Positions 48,287 to 61,175 of a stretch of 64,000 bases of DNA are shown here, one piece after another (within the stretch, counting starts at the first letter, position 1; the number at the start of each line of letters is the position of its first letter). The stretch comes from Acidovorax sp. HDW3 (GTDB lineage: Bacteria; Pseudomonadota; Gammaproteobacteria; Burkholderiales; Burkholderiaceae_C), in contig NZ_CP049885.1 in the NCBI RefSeq assembly GCF_011303755.1, positions 1,966,001 to 2,030,000 of the forward strand. Reading direction: 5' to 3'. The notes beneath the pieces are model-generated. The model made no database searches. It worked only from the letters and a program-made list of their open reading frames with translations, and had not been told where the DNA came from. Position numbers and translations under genes: made by a program.

Positions 48287-49810
48287 TCATGGCGCTGCGG
48301 CACCACTGGGTAACTCTGCCGGATTGCTGGCCTGCGGCCACTGGCCGCCGAGGTTTTTCAGCAGCGTGCCCACCGCCACCAGGCGCTGGTTGCGCACATC
48401 GAGCAGGCTGCGCTCGGTCGTCAGCACCTGGGTTTGCGCGCTCAACACGTTCAGGTAGGCGACGGTGCCGGCGCGGTACTGGTTCTGCGCCACCTGCAGC
48501 GCCTGCTGCGCCGCCACCAGCGCCTGCTGCTGGCGCTGCTGTTGCTGCGCCAGGGCGCTGGCGGCGCTCAGGTTGTCTTCCACCTCCTGCAGGGCGGTCA
48601 GCACCACCTGGCGGTAGCTGGCCTCGGCCTGGGCCTGGCTGGCGCGCGCCGAGGCCACGCTGGCCGCGCGCGCGCCGCCGTCGAACAGGGTCAACGCCAG
48701 CGCCGGGCCCAGCGACCAGAAACGGCTGGGCGCATCGAACACCTGGGCCCAGGTACTGCTGCGCTGCCCCAGCTGGCCCGAGAGCGTGAGCGCCGGGAAA
48801 AACGCCGCCTGGGCGACGCCGATTTGCGCATTCGCCGCCGCCACGCGCTGCTGCGCGGCCGCAATGTCCGGGCGCGCCTGCAACAGCCCTGCAGGCAACA
48901 GCGGCGGCACAGCGGGCGGCGCGGGCAGCTCGGCGCTGGGCGCCAGGCTGAAGGCCGCCGGCGCCTGGCCGACGAGCGCCGCCAGCGCATGTTCCCACTG
49001 GGCGCGGCTGGCCTGGGTGCTCAGCAGCTGCGCCTGGGCGCTGCGGTATTGGGCCTCGGCCTGGGCGACGTCGGCGCTGCTGACCAGGCCGGCACGCTGG
49101 CGGTTGCGCGTGAGCTGCCAGCTGCGCTCGTAGCTGTCGATGGTTTGCGCCAGCAGCTGCGCCTGGGCCTCGCTGTTGCGCAGGGAGAAATAGCTTTGCA
49201 CCAGCTGCGCCTGCAGCGACAGCTGGGCCGCCGCCAGATCGGCGCGGCTGGCCTCGGCGCTGGCCTGGGCTGCCGCCGCGCTGGCCGAGAGGCGGCCCCA
49301 CAGATCAAGCTCCCAGCTCGCATTCAGGCCCAGGCTGTAGCTGTTGCTGGTGGCGGCCTGCGGGCTGGCGCTGCTCCCGCTGCTGCCGCTGCTGGCGCTG
49401 TGTGCACGCTGGCCGCTGGCGCTGGCGCCCAGGGTGGGCAGGCGCGCGGCCTCGGCCGTGCCCAGGGCCGCCTGCGCCGCCTGCCAGCGCGCCAGGCTTT
49501 GCGCCAGCGAGGGGCTGTCTTGCTGCGCCTGCGCCTGCAGCTGGTCGAGCACCGGGTCGGCAAACAGCTGCCACCACTGCGCCGGCACGGCGGTGGGCGC
49601 TGGCGCCTGCTGCCACAGGCTGGCGTAGGCCGCCGCCTCTTTGTAGGCCGCTGGCAGGGCCAAGGTGCTGGGCCCGGGCGGTGGCGCGCTGGCGCAGCCG
49701 CAAAGCAGCGCCAAAGGGAGAAAAAAGCCGGTTTTTTTAAGCAAAAAATGGCTCCAGCGCTTATGCAGCAAGCGCGAGTAGCTATAAAAATGATAGTAAA
49801 ACGACAGCAT
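48287..49810 (-). CDS. RND efflux outer membrane lipoprotein, OprM/NodT family
   Basis: A 507-residue TolC-like channel that completes the efflux system encoded upstream. Lipobox LLCGC is near residue 39, followed by two outer-membrane-factor repeats (for example SLGLNASWELDLWGRLS and RPDIAAAQQRVAAANAQIG). The ATG at 49810 overlaps the stop of the permease gene (TGATG on the minus strand), so translation is coupled. Residues 3-20 (LSFYYHFYSYSRLLHKRW) are encoded by a dispersed hairpin element, giving an unusually long basic and aromatic lead before the signal core. Confidence 0.92.
   Translation of the reverse strand: MLSFYYHFYSYSRLLHKRWSHFLLKKTGFFLPLALLCGCASAPPPGPSTLALPAAYKEAAAYASLWQQAPAPTAVPAQWWQLFADPVLDQLQAQAQQDSPSLAQSLARWQAAQAALGTAEAARLPTLGASASGQRAHSASSGSSGSSASPQAATSNSYSLGLNASWELDLWGRLSASAAAAQASAEASRADLAAAQLSLQAQLVQSYFSLRNSEAQAQLLAQTIDSYERSWQLTRNRQRAGLVSSADVAQAEAQYRSAQAQLLSTQASRAQWEHALAALVGQAPAAFSLAPSAELPAPPAVPPLLPAGLLQARPDIAAAQQRVAAANAQIGVAQAAFFPALTLSGQLGQRSSTWAQVFDAPSRFWSLGPALALTLFDGGARAASVASARASQAQAEASYRQVVLTALQEVEDNLSAASALAQQQQRQQQALVAAQQALQVAQNQYRAGTVAYLNVLSAQTQVLTTERSLLDVRNQRLVAVGTLLKNLGGQWPQASNPAELPSGAAAP
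49742..49799 (-). repeat. Dispersed hairpin element, copy 8, in the first codons of the efflux channel gene
   Basis: Minus strand: ACTATCATTTTTATAGCTAC then TCGCGCTT, a loop, and AAGCGCTGGAGCCATTTTTT. It differs from copy 1 (369-427) by only a few bases. It starts about nine bases after the ATG at 49810 and stays in frame. Confidence 0.88.
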
Positions 49811-52800
49811 CAAATACGTCCTTTGCGGCGCAGGCGATCCAGGGCCACATAGACCACCGGCGTGGTGTAGAGCGTGAGCACCTGGCTCACCAGCAGGCCG
49901 CCCACGATGGCAATGCCCAGCGGCTGGCGCAGCTCGGCGCCATCGCCCCGGCCCAGGGCCAGGGGCAGCGCGCCCACCAGGGCGGCGAGCGTGGTCATGA
50001 GGATGGGGCGCAGGCGCAGGTTGCAGGCGCGGTAGATGGCCTGCGCCGCGCTGCTGTGGCCCCGGCGCTGCTGCACCAGGGCGACGTCGATCATCATGAT
50101 GGCGTTCTTCTTGACGATGCCGATCAGCAAGATGACGCCGATGAGCGCAATCAGCGAAAACTCCGTCTTGAACAGCATCAGCCCGAGCAGCGCGCCGACA
50201 CCCGCCGAAGGCAGGGTCGAGAGGATGGTCAGCGGATGCACCAGGCTTTCATAGAGCATCCCCAGCACCAGGTAGATGCACACCATGGCCGCCAGGATCA
50301 GCAGCGGCTGGCCCGCCAGGGCCTGCTCGAAGGCGCCGGCCGTGCCGCTGAAGCTGCCGCGCACCGCCACCGGCACGCCCAGCTGCGCCACCGCCTGGTT
50401 GACGGCATCGCGCGCCTGCGACATCGACACCCCCGGCGCCAGGCTGAAACTGATGGTGCTCGCCGGCGTGCCACGCTCGTGGTTCACCGCCAGCGGCGTG
50501 TTGCTTTGCGTGATGCGCGCAAAGGCCGTGAGCGGCACCTGCTGGCCCCGGCTGTTGACGAAGAAGAAGCCGCGCAGGGCCTCAGGGCTTTGCAGGTAGC
50601 GCGGCAGCGCCTCCATGACGACGCGGTACTGGTTGAGCGGGTTGTAGATCACGCCCACCTGGCGCTGGCTGAAAGCGTCGCCCAGGGTGGCATCGACCTG
50701 CGCCATGGTCAGGCCCAGGCGCGCGAGGGCGTCGCGGTCGATCACCAGCAGGGTTTCCTGGCCCAGGTCCTGCACGTCGCTGTTGACGTCTTCGAGCTCG
50801 GGCAGCTGCGACAGCGCCTGGCGGATGCGCGGCTCCCAGGTGCGCAGCTGCTGCACCTCGTCGGCCTGCAGGGTGTAGTCGAGCGAACCACTGCTTTGCC
50901 GCCCGCCGATGCGGATGTCGCGCTGCGGCACCAGAAACAGGTTGGCGCCGGGCTCGCCCTTGAGCTGGCCGCGCAGGCGCTCGATGACCTGCGACGAGGA
51001 CACGCCGCGCTGCAGCGTCATGAACATGGCTCCGGCGTTGGTGCGCCCGCCGCCGCCGGTAAAGCCGGTCACGTGCTCGACCGCCGGATCAGCCCGCACG
51101 ATGGCGATGAAGCGCTGGATGCGCTGCTCCATCGCCTGGTAGGAGCTGGCCTGGTCGGTGCGGATGAAGCCCATGATGCGGCCCGTGTCCTGCTCGGGCA
51201 TGAAGCCCTTGTCGATGGCGACGTACAGATGCACGTTCAGCGCCACCACCGCCGCCAGCGCCAGCAGCGGCCACAGCGGGTGGCGCAGGCACCAGGCCAG
51301 GCTGCGGCGGTAGGCGCGCAGCCACTGCGCGCCCTGCGCATCGAGCCAGCGCGACAGGCGCGAGGGCGTGCGCGTGCGCAGCGGCTGGCGCAGCAGGTGC
51401 GCGCACATCATGGGCGTGGTGGTGAGCGAGACCAGCATCGACACCAAAATGGCTGCCGACATGACGATGGCAAATTCACGGAAAAACCGCCCGACGATGC
51501 CGCCCATGAACCAGATCGGCACGAACACCGCAATCAGCGACAGGCTCATGGACACCACCGTAAAGCCGATCTCGCGCGCGCCCAAGAGCGCCGCCGGCAG
51601 CGCCGCCATGCCGCGCTCCATGTGGCGCATGGTGTTCTCCAGCACGACGATGGCGTCATCGACGACAAAGCCGGTGACCACCGTCAGCGCCATCAGCGAG
51701 AGGTTGTCCAGGGTGTAGCCCGCCAGGTACATGAGGCCGAAGGTGCCCGCCAGCGAGGCCGGCACGGCCACGCTCGGAATCAGCGTCGCACGGCCATTGC
51801 GCAGGAACAAAAACACCACCAGGATGACCAGCCCCACGGCCAGCGCCAGGGCGCGCTGCACCTCGACCAGCGAGGCGCGCAGCGTCGGCGTGCGGTCGGA
51901 GACGACGGTGATGTCGATCGCACTCGGAATGGATGCCTGCAGCTGCGGCATGAGGGCGCGCACGCGCTCGACGGTCTGCAAGATGTTGGCGCCGGGCTGC
52001 TTGTTGATCTGGATGAGGATGGCCGGCTTGCCATCGGCGCTGCCGTAGTTGCGCAGGTCCTGCACCGAATCGAGCACCTCGGCCACGTCGCCCAGGCGCA
52101 CGGCGCGGCCCTCGCGCCAGCGCAGCACCAGCGGCGCGTATTCGGCGGCGCTGCGCGCCTGGTCGTTGGCGCCGAGCTGCCAGTAATGGTCTTCGCGCTC
52201 GACCGCGCCCAGCGGGCGGTTGGCGTTGGTGCCGGCAATGGCCTGGCGCACCTGCTCGAGCGACACACCCTGCGCCGCCAGCCGCTGCGGATCGAGCTGC
52301 ACGCGCACCGCCGGCAGCGCGCCGCCGCTGACGTTGGCCTGGCCCACGCCCTCGATCTGCGCCAGCTTTTGCGCCAGCACGGTGGAGGCGACGTCGTACA
52401 TCTGGCCGCGCGTCAGGGTGTCGCTGGTCAGCGCCAGGATGAGGACGGGCGCATCGGCCGGATTGACCTTGCGGTAGGTCGGGTTGCTCGGCATCCCGCT
52501 GGGCAGCAGGGTGCGCGCAGCGTTGATGGCGGCCTGGACATCGTTGGCGGCGCTGTCCACATTGCGGTCGAGGTCGAACTGCAGCGTGATGCGCGTATTG
52601 CCCTGCGAGGAACTGGAGGTGATCTCGGTCACGCCGGCAATCGCCCCCAGGCTGCGTTCGAGCGGCGTTGCCACCGTCGCCGCCATGGTGTCGGGGCTGG
52701 CACCGGGCAGGCTGGCGGAGACGGAGATGGTCGGGTACTCCACCTGCGGCAGCGGCGCCACCGGCAGCAAAAAATACGACATCGCACCGGCCAGCACCAG

Positions 52801-52860
52801 GCCGATGGTCAGCAGCATGGTGGCGATCGGGCGGTGGATGAACAGCGCCGACAGGTTCAT
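49810..52860 (-). CDS. mdtC: RND multidrug efflux permease, MdtC-like
   Basis: A 1016-residue inner-membrane pump of the HAE1 family. The N-terminus [20 protein letters not shown], the [20 protein letters not shown] strand and the helix-4 proton-relay aspartates in [17 protein letters not shown] are typical; a second large periplasmic loop precedes the C-terminal bundle. It begins in the stop of the first permease (ATGA at 52860-52857). MdtB and MdtC form a heteromeric pump in E. coli; this assignment to C is by order and N-terminal type. Confidence 0.93.
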   Translation of the reverse strand: MNLSALFIHRPIATMLLTIGLVLAGAMSYFLLPVAPLPQVEYPTISVSASLPGASPDTMAATVATPLERSLGAIAGVTEITSSSSQGNTRITLQFDLDRNVDSAANDVQAAINAARTLLPSGMPSNPTYRKVNPADAPVLILALTSDTLTRGQMYDVASTVLAQKLAQIEGVGQANVSGGALPAVRVQLDPQRLAAQGVSLEQVRQAIAGTNANRPLGAVEREDHYWQLGANDQARSAAEYAPLVLRWREGRAVRLGDVAEVLDSVQDLRNYGSADGKPAILIQINKQPGANILQTVERVRALMPQLQASIPSAIDITVVSDRTPTLRASLVEVQRALALAVGLVILVVFLFLRNGRATLIPSVAVPASLAGTFGLMYLAGYTLDNLSLMALTVVTGFVVDDAIVVLENTMRHMERGMAALPAALLGAREIGFTVVSMSLSLIAVFVPIWFMGGIVGRFFREFAIVMSAAILVSMLVSLTTTPMMCAHLLRQPLRTRTPSRLSRWLDAQGAQWLRAYRRSLAWCLRHPLWPLLALAAVVALNVHLYVAIDKGFMPEQDTGRIMGFIRTDQASSYQAMEQRIQRFIAIVRADPAVEHVTGFTGGGGRTNAGAMFMTLQRGVSSSQVIERLRGQLKGEPGANLFLVPQRDIRIGGRQSSGSLDYTLQADEVQQLRTWEPRIRQALSQLPELEDVNSDVQDLGQETLLVIDRDALARLGLTMAQVDATLGDAFSQRQVGVIYNPLNQYRVVMEALPRYLQSPEALRGFFFVNSRGQQVPLTAFARITQSNTPLAVNHERGTPASTISFSLAPGVSMSQARDAVNQAVAQLGVPVAVRGSFSGTAGAFEQALAGQPLLILAAMVCIYLVLGMLYESLVHPLTILSTLPSAGVGALLGLMLFKTEFSLIALIGVILLIGIVKKNAIMMIDVALVQQRRGHSSAAQAIYRACNLRLRPILMTTLAALVGALPLALGRGDGAELRQPLGIAIVGGLLVSQVLTLYTTPVVYVALDRLRRKGRI

Positions 52861-55800
52861 GCCCGCTGCTTCCAGCGCTGCGCCCAGCGCTCAAACGTGA
52901 GGTAGATCACCGGCGTGGTGAACAGCGTGAGCAACTGGCTCAGGATCAGGCCACCGACCATGGTCACGCCCAGCGGGTGGCGCAGCTCGCTGCCCACGCC
53001 CTGGCCCAGCATCAGCGGCAGCGCGCCCAGCAGCGCTGCCAGCGTCGTCATGAGGATGGGGCGAAAGCGCAGCAGGCAGGCCTGGTGGATGGCCGCACGC
53101 GGCGCCAGGCCCTCGCTGCGCTGCGCCTCCAGGGCAAAGTCGATCATCATGATGGCGTTCTTCTTCACGATGCCGATCAAGAGCACGATGCCGATGACGG
53201 CAATGATGTCGATCGACAGTCCGGCCAGCGCCAGCGCCAGCAGCGCACCCACGCCCGCCGAGGGCAGGGTCGAGAGAATCGTCACCGGGTGGATGGTGCT
53301 CTCGTAGAGCACGCCCAGGACGATGTACATCGTCACCACCGCCGCCAAAATCAGCAGCAAGGTGTTGGACAGCGACGCCTGGAAGGCCAGCGCCGCACCC
53401 TGGAAATGCATCTCCACCGCCAGCGGCCACGCGCCCTGCGCCTGCAGCTGCTGCTGCGCCTGCTCGATGGCCTGCACCGCAGCGCCCAGCGCCACACCAG
53501 GCGCGGTGTTGAACGAAATGCTGCTGCCCGGCAGCTGATCGACGTGGTTCACCGCCAGCGCCGTGCTGCGTTCTTGCACCTGCGCCAGCGCCGTCAGCGG
53601 CACGGGCGCGCCGAGACTGGAGGGCACGTAAATCTGCGCCAGCGCCTCGGGCCCGAGCTGGTACTGCGGCGCCACCTCCAGCACCACGCGGTACTGGTTG
53701 GACTGGGTGAAGATGGTCGAGATCAGGCGCTGGCCGAAGGCGTCGTAGAGCGCAGCGTCGATGCCCGCCACCGTCACCCCCAGGCGGCTGGCCTGGGCAC
53801 GGTCGATCTGCACGTAAGCCTGGCGCCCGCGCTGCTGCAAGTCACTACTGACGTCGCGCAGCGCGGGCAGGGCCTGCAGGCGCGCCAGCAGGGCCTCGGT
53901 GGCGTGCGTGAGCTGCGCCATGTCGGCCGAGGACAGCAGCAGCTGGTACTGGGTGCGCGCCACGCGCTCGTCCACGCTCAGGTCCTGCACCGGCTGCAGG
54001 TACAGGCGCATTCCGGGGATGTCGGCGGTGGCCGCATTCAGGCGGCGCAGCACCTCGGCCAGGGCCGGGCGCTGGCCGTGGGGCTTGAGGTCGATCTGCA
54101 GGCGCCCGCTGTTGAGCGTGGTGTTGCTGCCATCGACGCCGATGAAGGAGGAGACGCTCTGCACCGCCGGATCGGCCAGGATGCGCTCGGCCATCTGCTG
54201 CTGGCGCTCGGCCATGGCGGCAAACGAGATCGACTGCGCGGCCTCGGTCGTCGCCTGCAGCGTGCCGGTGTCCTGCAGCGGGAAAAAGCCCTTGGGCACC
54301 CACAGGTACAGCAGCGCCGTCAGCCCCAGGGTGGCGAGGAACACGCCCCAGGTCAGGCGGCTGTGCGCCAGCACCCAGTCGAGCCAGCGGCCATAACCGG
54401 CGATGGTGCGGTCAAAAAAACGCCCGGTGGCCGCGTGCAGGCGGCTGTATGCCTGCGCGCTCTCGCTGCGCAGCAGGCGCGCGCACAGCATCGGCGTGAG
54501 GGTGAGCGAGACGACGGCGGAGATCAAAATCGCCACCGCCATGGTGATGGCAAATTCGTGGAACAGCCGCCCCACCACGTCGCCCATGAACAGGAGCGGG
54601 ATCAGCACCGCGATCAGCGAGATGGTGAGCGAGATGATGGTGAAGCCGATCTGCTTGGCCCCCTGCAGCGCGGCCGCCAGCGGCGGCTCGCCGGCCTCGA
54701 CGTAGCGCGCCACGTTCTCGATCATGACGATGGCGTCATCGACGACGAAGCCGGTAGCGATGGTCAGCGCCATCAGCGTCAGGTTGTTGATGGAAAAGCC
54801 CGCCAGGTACATCACGCCCAGGGTGCCGATGAGCGACAGCGGCACCGCCAGGCTGGGAATGATGGTGGCCGTGCCGCTGCGCAAAAAGACAAAAATCACC
54901 GCCACCACCAGCACCACCGCCAGCAACAGCTCCCACTGCATGTCGCGCAGGCCGGCACGGATGGTGAGGGTGCGGTCGGTGAGGATGTGCACGTCGAGCG
55001 ACGCCGGCAACGTCTCCTGCAGCTGCGGCAGCAGGGCCTTGATACGGTCCACGGTGTCGATCACGTTCGCCCCCGGCTGGCGCCGGATGTTGAGGATGAC
55101 GCCGGCGCGCAGCGCCGTATCGCCCTGCCCGGCCTGCCCGGCCCAGGCCGCCAGGCGCGTGTTTTCGGCCTCGTCCACGGTCTGCGCCACGTCCGACAGG
55201 CGCACCGGGGCGCCGTTCTTGAAGGCGATGATGAGGTCGCGGTACTCCTGCGCCGACTGCAGCTGGTCGTTGGCATCGATGGTCGAGGCGCGCAGCGGGC
55301 CGTCAAAACCGCCCTTGGCCTGCTTGACGTTGGCCGCCGCAATGGTGCTGCGCACGTCTTCGAGCGTCAGCCCCAGGCCGGCGAGCGCCGCCGGGTTGGC
55401 CTGGATGCGCACTGCCGGCCGGCGCGCACCGGCAATGGCCACCAGGCCCACGCCCTTGACCTGCGAGAGCTTGGGCGCAAGGCGGTTTTCCACCAGGTCG
55501 TTGACGCGGATCACCGGCAGGCTCGGCGAGGTAATCGCCAGCGTCAGGATGGGCGCGTCCGCCGGGTTGACCTTGCTGTACAGCGGCGGCATCGGCAGGT
55601 CGTTGGGCAGCAAATTGCCGGCGGCGTTGATGGCCGCCTGCACCTGCTGCTCGGCCACGTCCATGGCCATGTCCAGACCAAAGCGCAAGGTGATGACCGA
55701 GGCCCCGCCCGAGCTGGTGGAGGACATCTGCCCCAGCCCCGGCATCTGGCCCAACTGGCGCTCCAGCGGCGCGGTGACGTTGGAGGTCATCACCTCCGGG

Positions 55801-55964
55801 CTGGCGCCAGGGTAGAGCGTGGTCACCTGGATGGTGGGGTAGTCCACCTCCGGCAGGGCCGAGATCGGCAGCCAGCGGTACGCCAGCAGGCCCGCAATCA
55901 GCACCGCCACCATCAACAGCGAGGTGGCCACGGGGCGCAGGATGAAGATGCGCGAAAGATTCAT
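52857..55964 (-). CDS. mdtB: RND multidrug efflux permease, MdtB-like
   Basis: A 1035-residue partner pump of the HAE1 family: [40 protein letters not shown] and the proton-relay [18 protein letters not shown] are seen, with two periplasmic loops and twelve helices. It lies nine bases after the membrane fusion gene and overlaps the next permease gene by four bases, so the three inner parts are one operon. Substrates are unknown; the MdtABC group exports bile salts, novobiocin and others in enterobacteria. Confidence 0.94.
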   Translation of the reverse strand: MNLSRIFILRPVATSLLMVAVLIAGLLAYRWLPISALPEVDYPTIQVTTLYPGASPEVMTSNVTAPLERQLGQMPGLGQMSSTSSGGASVITLRFGLDMAMDVAEQQVQAAINAAGNLLPNDLPMPPLYSKVNPADAPILTLAITSPSLPVIRVNDLVENRLAPKLSQVKGVGLVAIAGARRPAVRIQANPAALAGLGLTLEDVRSTIAAANVKQAKGGFDGPLRASTIDANDQLQSAQEYRDLIIAFKNGAPVRLSDVAQTVDEAENTRLAAWAGQAGQGDTALRAGVILNIRRQPGANVIDTVDRIKALLPQLQETLPASLDVHILTDRTLTIRAGLRDMQWELLLAVVLVVAVIFVFLRSGTATIIPSLAVPLSLIGTLGVMYLAGFSINNLTLMALTIATGFVVDDAIVMIENVARYVEAGEPPLAAALQGAKQIGFTIISLTISLIAVLIPLLFMGDVVGRLFHEFAITMAVAILISAVVSLTLTPMLCARLLRSESAQAYSRLHAATGRFFDRTIAGYGRWLDWVLAHSRLTWGVFLATLGLTALLYLWVPKGFFPLQDTGTLQATTEAAQSISFAAMAERQQQMAERILADPAVQSVSSFIGVDGSNTTLNSGRLQIDLKPHGQRPALAEVLRRLNAATADIPGMRLYLQPVQDLSVDERVARTQYQLLLSSADMAQLTHATEALLARLQALPALRDVSSDLQQRGRQAYVQIDRAQASRLGVTVAGIDAALYDAFGQRLISTIFTQSNQYRVVLEVAPQYQLGPEALAQIYVPSSLGAPVPLTALAQVQERSTALAVNHVDQLPGSSISFNTAPGVALGAAVQAIEQAQQQLQAQGAWPLAVEMHFQGAALAFQASLSNTLLLILAAVVTMYIVLGVLYESTIHPVTILSTLPSAGVGALLALALAGLSIDIIAVIGIVLLIGIVKKNAIMMIDFALEAQRSEGLAPRAAIHQACLLRFRPILMTTLAALLGALPLMLGQGVGSELRHPLGVTMVGGLILSQLLTLFTTPVIYLTFERWAQRWKQRA

Positions 55965-55973
55965 GGGCCGGCC

Positions 55974-57377
55974 TCAGTGCGCGGCGGCCGGGGCGGCAGC
56001 AGGGGCGCTGCGCAGGCTGCGCATGAATGCCTTGCGCTCCTCGGGCCCCATCTTGGCGAGTTTTTCGCGCTGCTCGGGCGTGAGGTTTTTCATCACTTCG
56101 GCGCGGCGCGCGCTCGCCTGCTGCGCCGCCTGCGCGGCCTTGTCGGCGGCGGCCTGGGCGTCGATCACCTGCACCTTGGCCCCCTCGCGCAGGCGGTCAA
56201 GGCCATCGGTCACCACCTGCGCGCCCTCGGGCAGGTCGCCCTGCACGGCCACCCGCTCGCCGTCCACGGCGAGCGTGCGCAGGCGCCGCTGGGTCACCGT
56301 GCCGTCGTCCTGCACCACATACACGGCGTTGTTTTGCAGCGCCGCCGCCGGCACCGTCAGGGCCTGCGCCAGCAGATCGAGCTGCAGGCGCACGTTGACG
56401 AATTGGTTGGCGTACAACTGCCCATCTTCGTTGGCAAAAGCGGCCTTGATCTTGACCGTGCCGGTGGCCACGTCCACCGCGTTGTCGATGGCGCTGACCT
56501 CGCCCTGCGCCAGCAGCGTTTTATTGTCTTTGTCCCACAGCTGCACGGGCACGGCAGCGCCCTGCGCCCGGCGTGCACGCAGCGCTGGCAAATGGGCTTC
56601 GGGCACGGCGAACAAGGCGTCGATCGGGCGCACCTGGGCGATGCTGACCAGGCCAGCGGCGTCGCTGGGGTTGAGCACGTTGCCCAAATCCGCATTACGC
56701 AGGCCCAGACGGCCCGCAATCGGCGCCGTGATGCGGGTATAGCTCAGCTGCAACCGGGCATTGGCCAGCTGCGCCTGGTCTGCCGCCACCTGGCCCTGGT
56801 ACTGGCGCACCAGCGCCGCCTGGGTATCGACCTGCTGCCCGGCAATCGAGTCCTGCGCCTGCAGCTGCTGGTAGCGCTGCAAATCGAGCTCGGCGTTTTT
56901 CAAAAGCGCCTGGTCGCGCTGCAGGCTGCCCTGCAGCTGATCGACGCTGGCCTGGTAGCTGCGCGGATCAATTTGCGCCAGCAGCTGCCCGGCCTTGACC
57001 TCCTGGCCTTCGCGCAGGTGCAGCGCCGTCAATTCCCCGGCCACCTTGGTGCGCACCACCGCCGTGGCGCGGGCATTCATGGTGCCGATGGCGGACACCA
57101 GCACAGGCATGTCGCGCCGCTGCACCAGGCCCACCGACACCGGCTGCGCCTGCCCACCTCCGGCCCCCGGCGGCCCGCCAAATGGCCCCCCAGGCCCGCC
57201 AAAGCCCCCCGGGCCACGCGCCGCCGTGGTACTGGGCGTGCTGCGCTGCTGCCACCACACCGCGCCCCCCAAGGCCAGGGCCGCCGCAATCAACACCAGG
57301 GGCAACGCCTTGCGCCCGCGCTGGCGCGCAGCAGAAAAGGGACGAAACGGACGCGAAAAAGAACAGGCAGCAGGCAT
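55974..57377 (-). CDS. mdtA: RND efflux membrane fusion protein, MdtA-like
   Basis: A 467-residue periplasmic adaptor. A basic lead and one membrane helix (LPLVLIAAALALGGAVWW) anchor it; a Gly/Pro linker (GPGGFGGPGGPFGGPPGAGG) follows, then the lipoyl halves (VVRTKVAGELTALHLREGQEV and TRITAPIAGRLGLRNADLGN), the hairpin and beta-barrel. After the normal end near residue 400 a tail is rich in Ala/Lys and contains NLTPEQREKLAKMGPEERKA, where LTPEQ recalls the LTxxQ motif of CpxP/Spy chaperones. It is the first gene of the efflux operon; no regulator gene adjoins it. Confidence 0.93.
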   Translation of the reverse strand: MPAACSFSRPFRPFSAARQRGRKALPLVLIAAALALGGAVWWQQRSTPSTTAARGPGGFGGPGGPFGGPPGAGGGQAQPVSVGLVQRRDMPVLVSAIGTMNARATAVVRTKVAGELTALHLREGQEVKAGQLLAQIDPRSYQASVDQLQGSLQRDQALLKNAELDLQRYQQLQAQDSIAGQQVDTQAALVRQYQGQVAADQAQLANARLQLSYTRITAPIAGRLGLRNADLGNVLNPSDAAGLVSIAQVRPIDALFAVPEAHLPALRARRAQGAAVPVQLWDKDNKTLLAQGEVSAIDNAVDVATGTVKIKAAFANEDGQLYANQFVNVRLQLDLLAQALTVPAAALQNNAVYVVQDDGTVTQRRLRTLAVDGERVAVQGDLPEGAQVVTDGLDRLREGAKVQVIDAQAAADKAAQAAQQASARRAEVMKNLTPEQREKLAKMGPEERKAFMRSLRSAPAAAPAAAH

Positions 57378-57426
57378 GACGGCGGCAGTGCGAACACGAA
57401 AGCGCCAATGGTAGCCAGCACCACAG

Positions 57427-57455
57427 CCCGCCCGGGGCAGAGGGCGGGTCTTTTA
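57427..57455. other. Inverted repeat between modE and mdtA
   Basis: CCCGCCC at 57427-57433 and GGGCGGG at 57442-57448 pair, followed on the plus strand by TCTTTTA. Neither neighbouring gene reads rightward here, so a terminator role is not obvious; for modE the T-run is on the wrong side. Confidence 0.4.
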
Positions 57456-57468
57456 CCGCCGCTTTACA

Positions 57469-59207
<1,739 letters not shown>

Positions 59208-59214
59208 AAGAGCA

Positions 59215-59892
59215 ATGCCCACGCTTGCGGCCGACGACTGGGCCGCCATCCTCCTCACCCTGCGCCTGGCGGGCACGACCACGCTGCTGCTGTTGGTGCT
59301 GTGCACGCCGCTGGCCTGGTGGCTGGCGCACACGCGCTCGCGCTGGCGCGGGCCGATCGGCGCCGTGGTGGCGCTGCCGCTGGTGCTGCCGCCGACGGTG
59401 ATCGGCTTTTACCTGCTGGTGCTGATGGGCCCGAGCGGCCCCATCGGCGAGCTGACGCAGGCGCTGGGCTGGGGGCGGCTGCCGTTCACCTTTGCCGGGC
59501 TGGTGGTGGGCTCGGTGGTGTATTCGCTGCCCTTTGCCGTGCAGCCGCTGCAGCGCGCCTTCGAGGCCATGGGGCCGCGCCCGCTGGAGGTCGCGGCCAG
59601 CCTGGGCGCGGGGCCGCTCGACCGCTTCTTCACCGTCGCCCTGCCGCTGGCGCGCCCGGGCTTCATCACGGCAGCGGTGCTGACGTTTGCGCACACGGTG
59701 GGCGAGTTTGGCGTCATCCTCATGCTCGGGGGCAACATTCCGGGCGTGACGCGCGTGGTCTCGGTACAAATTTACGACCACGTCGAGGCCATGGAGTACG
59801 CCCAGGCGCACCACCTGGCGGGCGGCATGGTGGCGTTTGCCTTCATCGTCCTCATGCTGCTGCAGTGGCTGCAGCCCAAGGCAGCGCGATGA
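59215..59892 (+). CDS. modB: Molybdate ABC transporter permease
   Basis: A 225-residue inner-membrane permease with five to six hydrophobic helices. The family segments [18 protein letters not shown] and the coupling loop [20 protein letters not shown] (EAA-type motif that contacts ModC) are clear, as is [18 protein letters not shown]. modC starts in its stop codon (ATGA at 59889-59892). Confidence 0.94.
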   Translation: MPTLAADDWAAILLTLRLAGTTTLLLLVLCTPLAWWLAHTRSRWRGPIGAVVALPLVLPPTVIGFYLLVLMGPSGPIGELTQALGWGRLPFTFAGLVVGSVVYSLPFAVQPLQRAFEAMGPRPLEVAASLGAGPLDRFFTVALPLARPGFITAAVLTFAHTVGEFGVILMLGGNIPGVTRVVSVQIYDHVEAMEYAQAHHLAGGMVAFAFIVLMLLQWLQPKAAR

Positions 59893-60974
59893 GCAGCGGC
59901 GGCGCCATCCTGGCACGGCTGCAGCTGGCGCGCGCCGATTTTTCCCTCGACGTCGATCTGCAGCTGCCGGGCCAGGGCGTGACGGCGCTGTTCGGCCCCT
60001 CGGGCTGCGGCAAGACGACGCTGCTGCGCGCCCTCGCCGGGCTCGAACGCGGCCAGGGGCGGGTGCAGGTCAACGGCGCCCTCTGGCAGGACAGCGCCAG
60101 CGGCCACTGGCTGCCCACGCACCGGCGCCAGCTGGGCTATGTGTTCCAGGAGGCGAGCCTTTTTCCGCACCTGAGCGTGCAGCGCAACATGGAATACGGC
60201 CTGCGCCGCCTGCCCGCCGCGCGCCGGCGCGTGTCGCTGGAGCAGGCGGTGGAGCTGCTGGGGCTGCAGGCGCTGCTGGCGCGTGCGCCGCACACGCTCT
60301 CGGGCGGCGAGCGCCAGCGGGTGGCGATTGCGCGCGCCCTGGCCGCCAGCCCCGCCATGCTGCTCATGGACGAGCCGCTGGCCGCCCTGGACGCGGCGCG
60401 CAAGGCCGAGCTGCTGCCCTACCTGGAGCGGCTGCAGCGCGGGCTCGACATTCCACTGCTCTACGTCAGCCACGCCAGCGACGAGGTCGCGCGCCTGTCG
60501 CAGCACCTGGTGCTGCTCGAACGCGGGCGCGTGCGCGCCCAGGGCGCCACGGCCGATCTGCTGGCACGCCCGGACCTGCCGCTGGCGCACGAGGGCGGCG
60601 CCGCCACCCTGGTACAGGCGCGGGTGTGCGCACACGACAGCCGCGACCAGCTGCTGAGCGCCGCCTTTGCCGGCGGGCTGCTGCACCTGGTGCACACCCA
60701 GCCGCCGCCGCTGGGCAGCGAGGTGCGCCTGCGCGTGCTGGCGCGCGACGTCAGCCTGGCGCGCAGCCGCCCGCAGGACAGCTCCATCCTCAACCTGCTG
60801 CCGGTGCGCATCACCGCCCTGGCCCCCGACAGCCCGGGCCAGCTGCTGGTGGCGCTCGACGCCAGCGGCACGGCGCTGCTCGCGCGCATCACCGAACGCT
60901 CGGCCCGCGTGCTGCAGCTGGCCGTGGGCGAGACGGTGTTCGCCCAGGTCAAGGCGGTGGCGCTGGTCGATTAG
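59889..60974 (+). CDS. modC: Molybdate ABC transporter ATP-binding protein
   Basis: A 361-residue ATPase. Walker A is [14 protein letters not shown], the signature [15 protein letters not shown], Walker [14 protein letters not shown] and the switch histidine in [11 protein letters not shown]. The C-terminal 130 residues form a molybdate-binding Mop/TOBE domain ([20 protein letters not shown]) typical of ModC and allowing feedback by intracellular molybdate. Coupled to modB by ATGA overlap. Confidence 0.95.
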   Translation: MSSGGAILARLQLARADFSLDVDLQLPGQGVTALFGPSGCGKTTLLRALAGLERGQGRVQVNGALWQDSASGHWLPTHRRQLGYVFQEASLFPHLSVQRNMEYGLRRLPAARRRVSLEQAVELLGLQALLARAPHTLSGGERQRVAIARALAASPAMLLMDEPLAALDAARKAELLPYLERLQRGLDIPLLYVSHASDEVARLSQHLVLLERGRVRAQGATADLLARPDLPLAHEGGAATLVQARVCAHDSRDQLLSAAFAGGLLHLVHTQPPPLGSEVRLRVLARDVSLARSRPQDSSILNLLPVRITALAPDSPGQLLVALDASGTALLARITERSARVLQLAVGETVFAQVKAVALVD

Positions 60975-60996
60975 TCCGCCCCCGTAATAACCCTCG

Positions 60997-61057
60997 GTGC
61001 TACGCTTTTACAAGCGCCTCGCGCTTGATGGACAAGCCTTTGAGGCGGTTTTGCTCT
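60997..61057 (+). repeat. Dispersed hairpin element, copy 10, partial
   Basis: CTCGCGCTTGATGGACAAGC followed by CTTTGAGGCGG and TTTTGCTC match the right two thirds of the element; the usual left lead with AGCTGCT is replaced by GTGCTACGCTTTTACAAGCG. It lies between modC and the TRAP genes. Confidence 0.6.
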
Positions 61058-61082
61058 GTCAGCCAGACGTTATTTTGCTGCG

Positions 61083-61166
61083 TACAATGGCCCGCTTCCC
61101 GCGCCGGCGGCTGGCTGCGCCCTCCTTCTCCTGCGGGCCAGCGCTGCGTTCTGGCCGGGCTTTTTT
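61083..61166 (+). promoter_or_regulatory. Candidate promoter and leader hairpin of TRAP genes
   Basis: TACAAT at 61083-61088 may be a -10 box. Further down, GGCCAG at 61137-61142 and CTGGCC at 61151-61156 pair and are followed by GGGC and six Ts (61161-61166), a terminator shape that ends just before the GGAGACACC ribosome binding site of the dctQ-like gene. It could be an attenuator or a terminator for modABC. Confidence 0.45.
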
Positions 61167-61175
61167 GGAGACACC

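Noticed and set aside
50056-52905. Plus-strand open frame of 949 codons
   Set aside because: Antisense shadow of the MdtC-like permease gene, without any domain or ribosome binding site.
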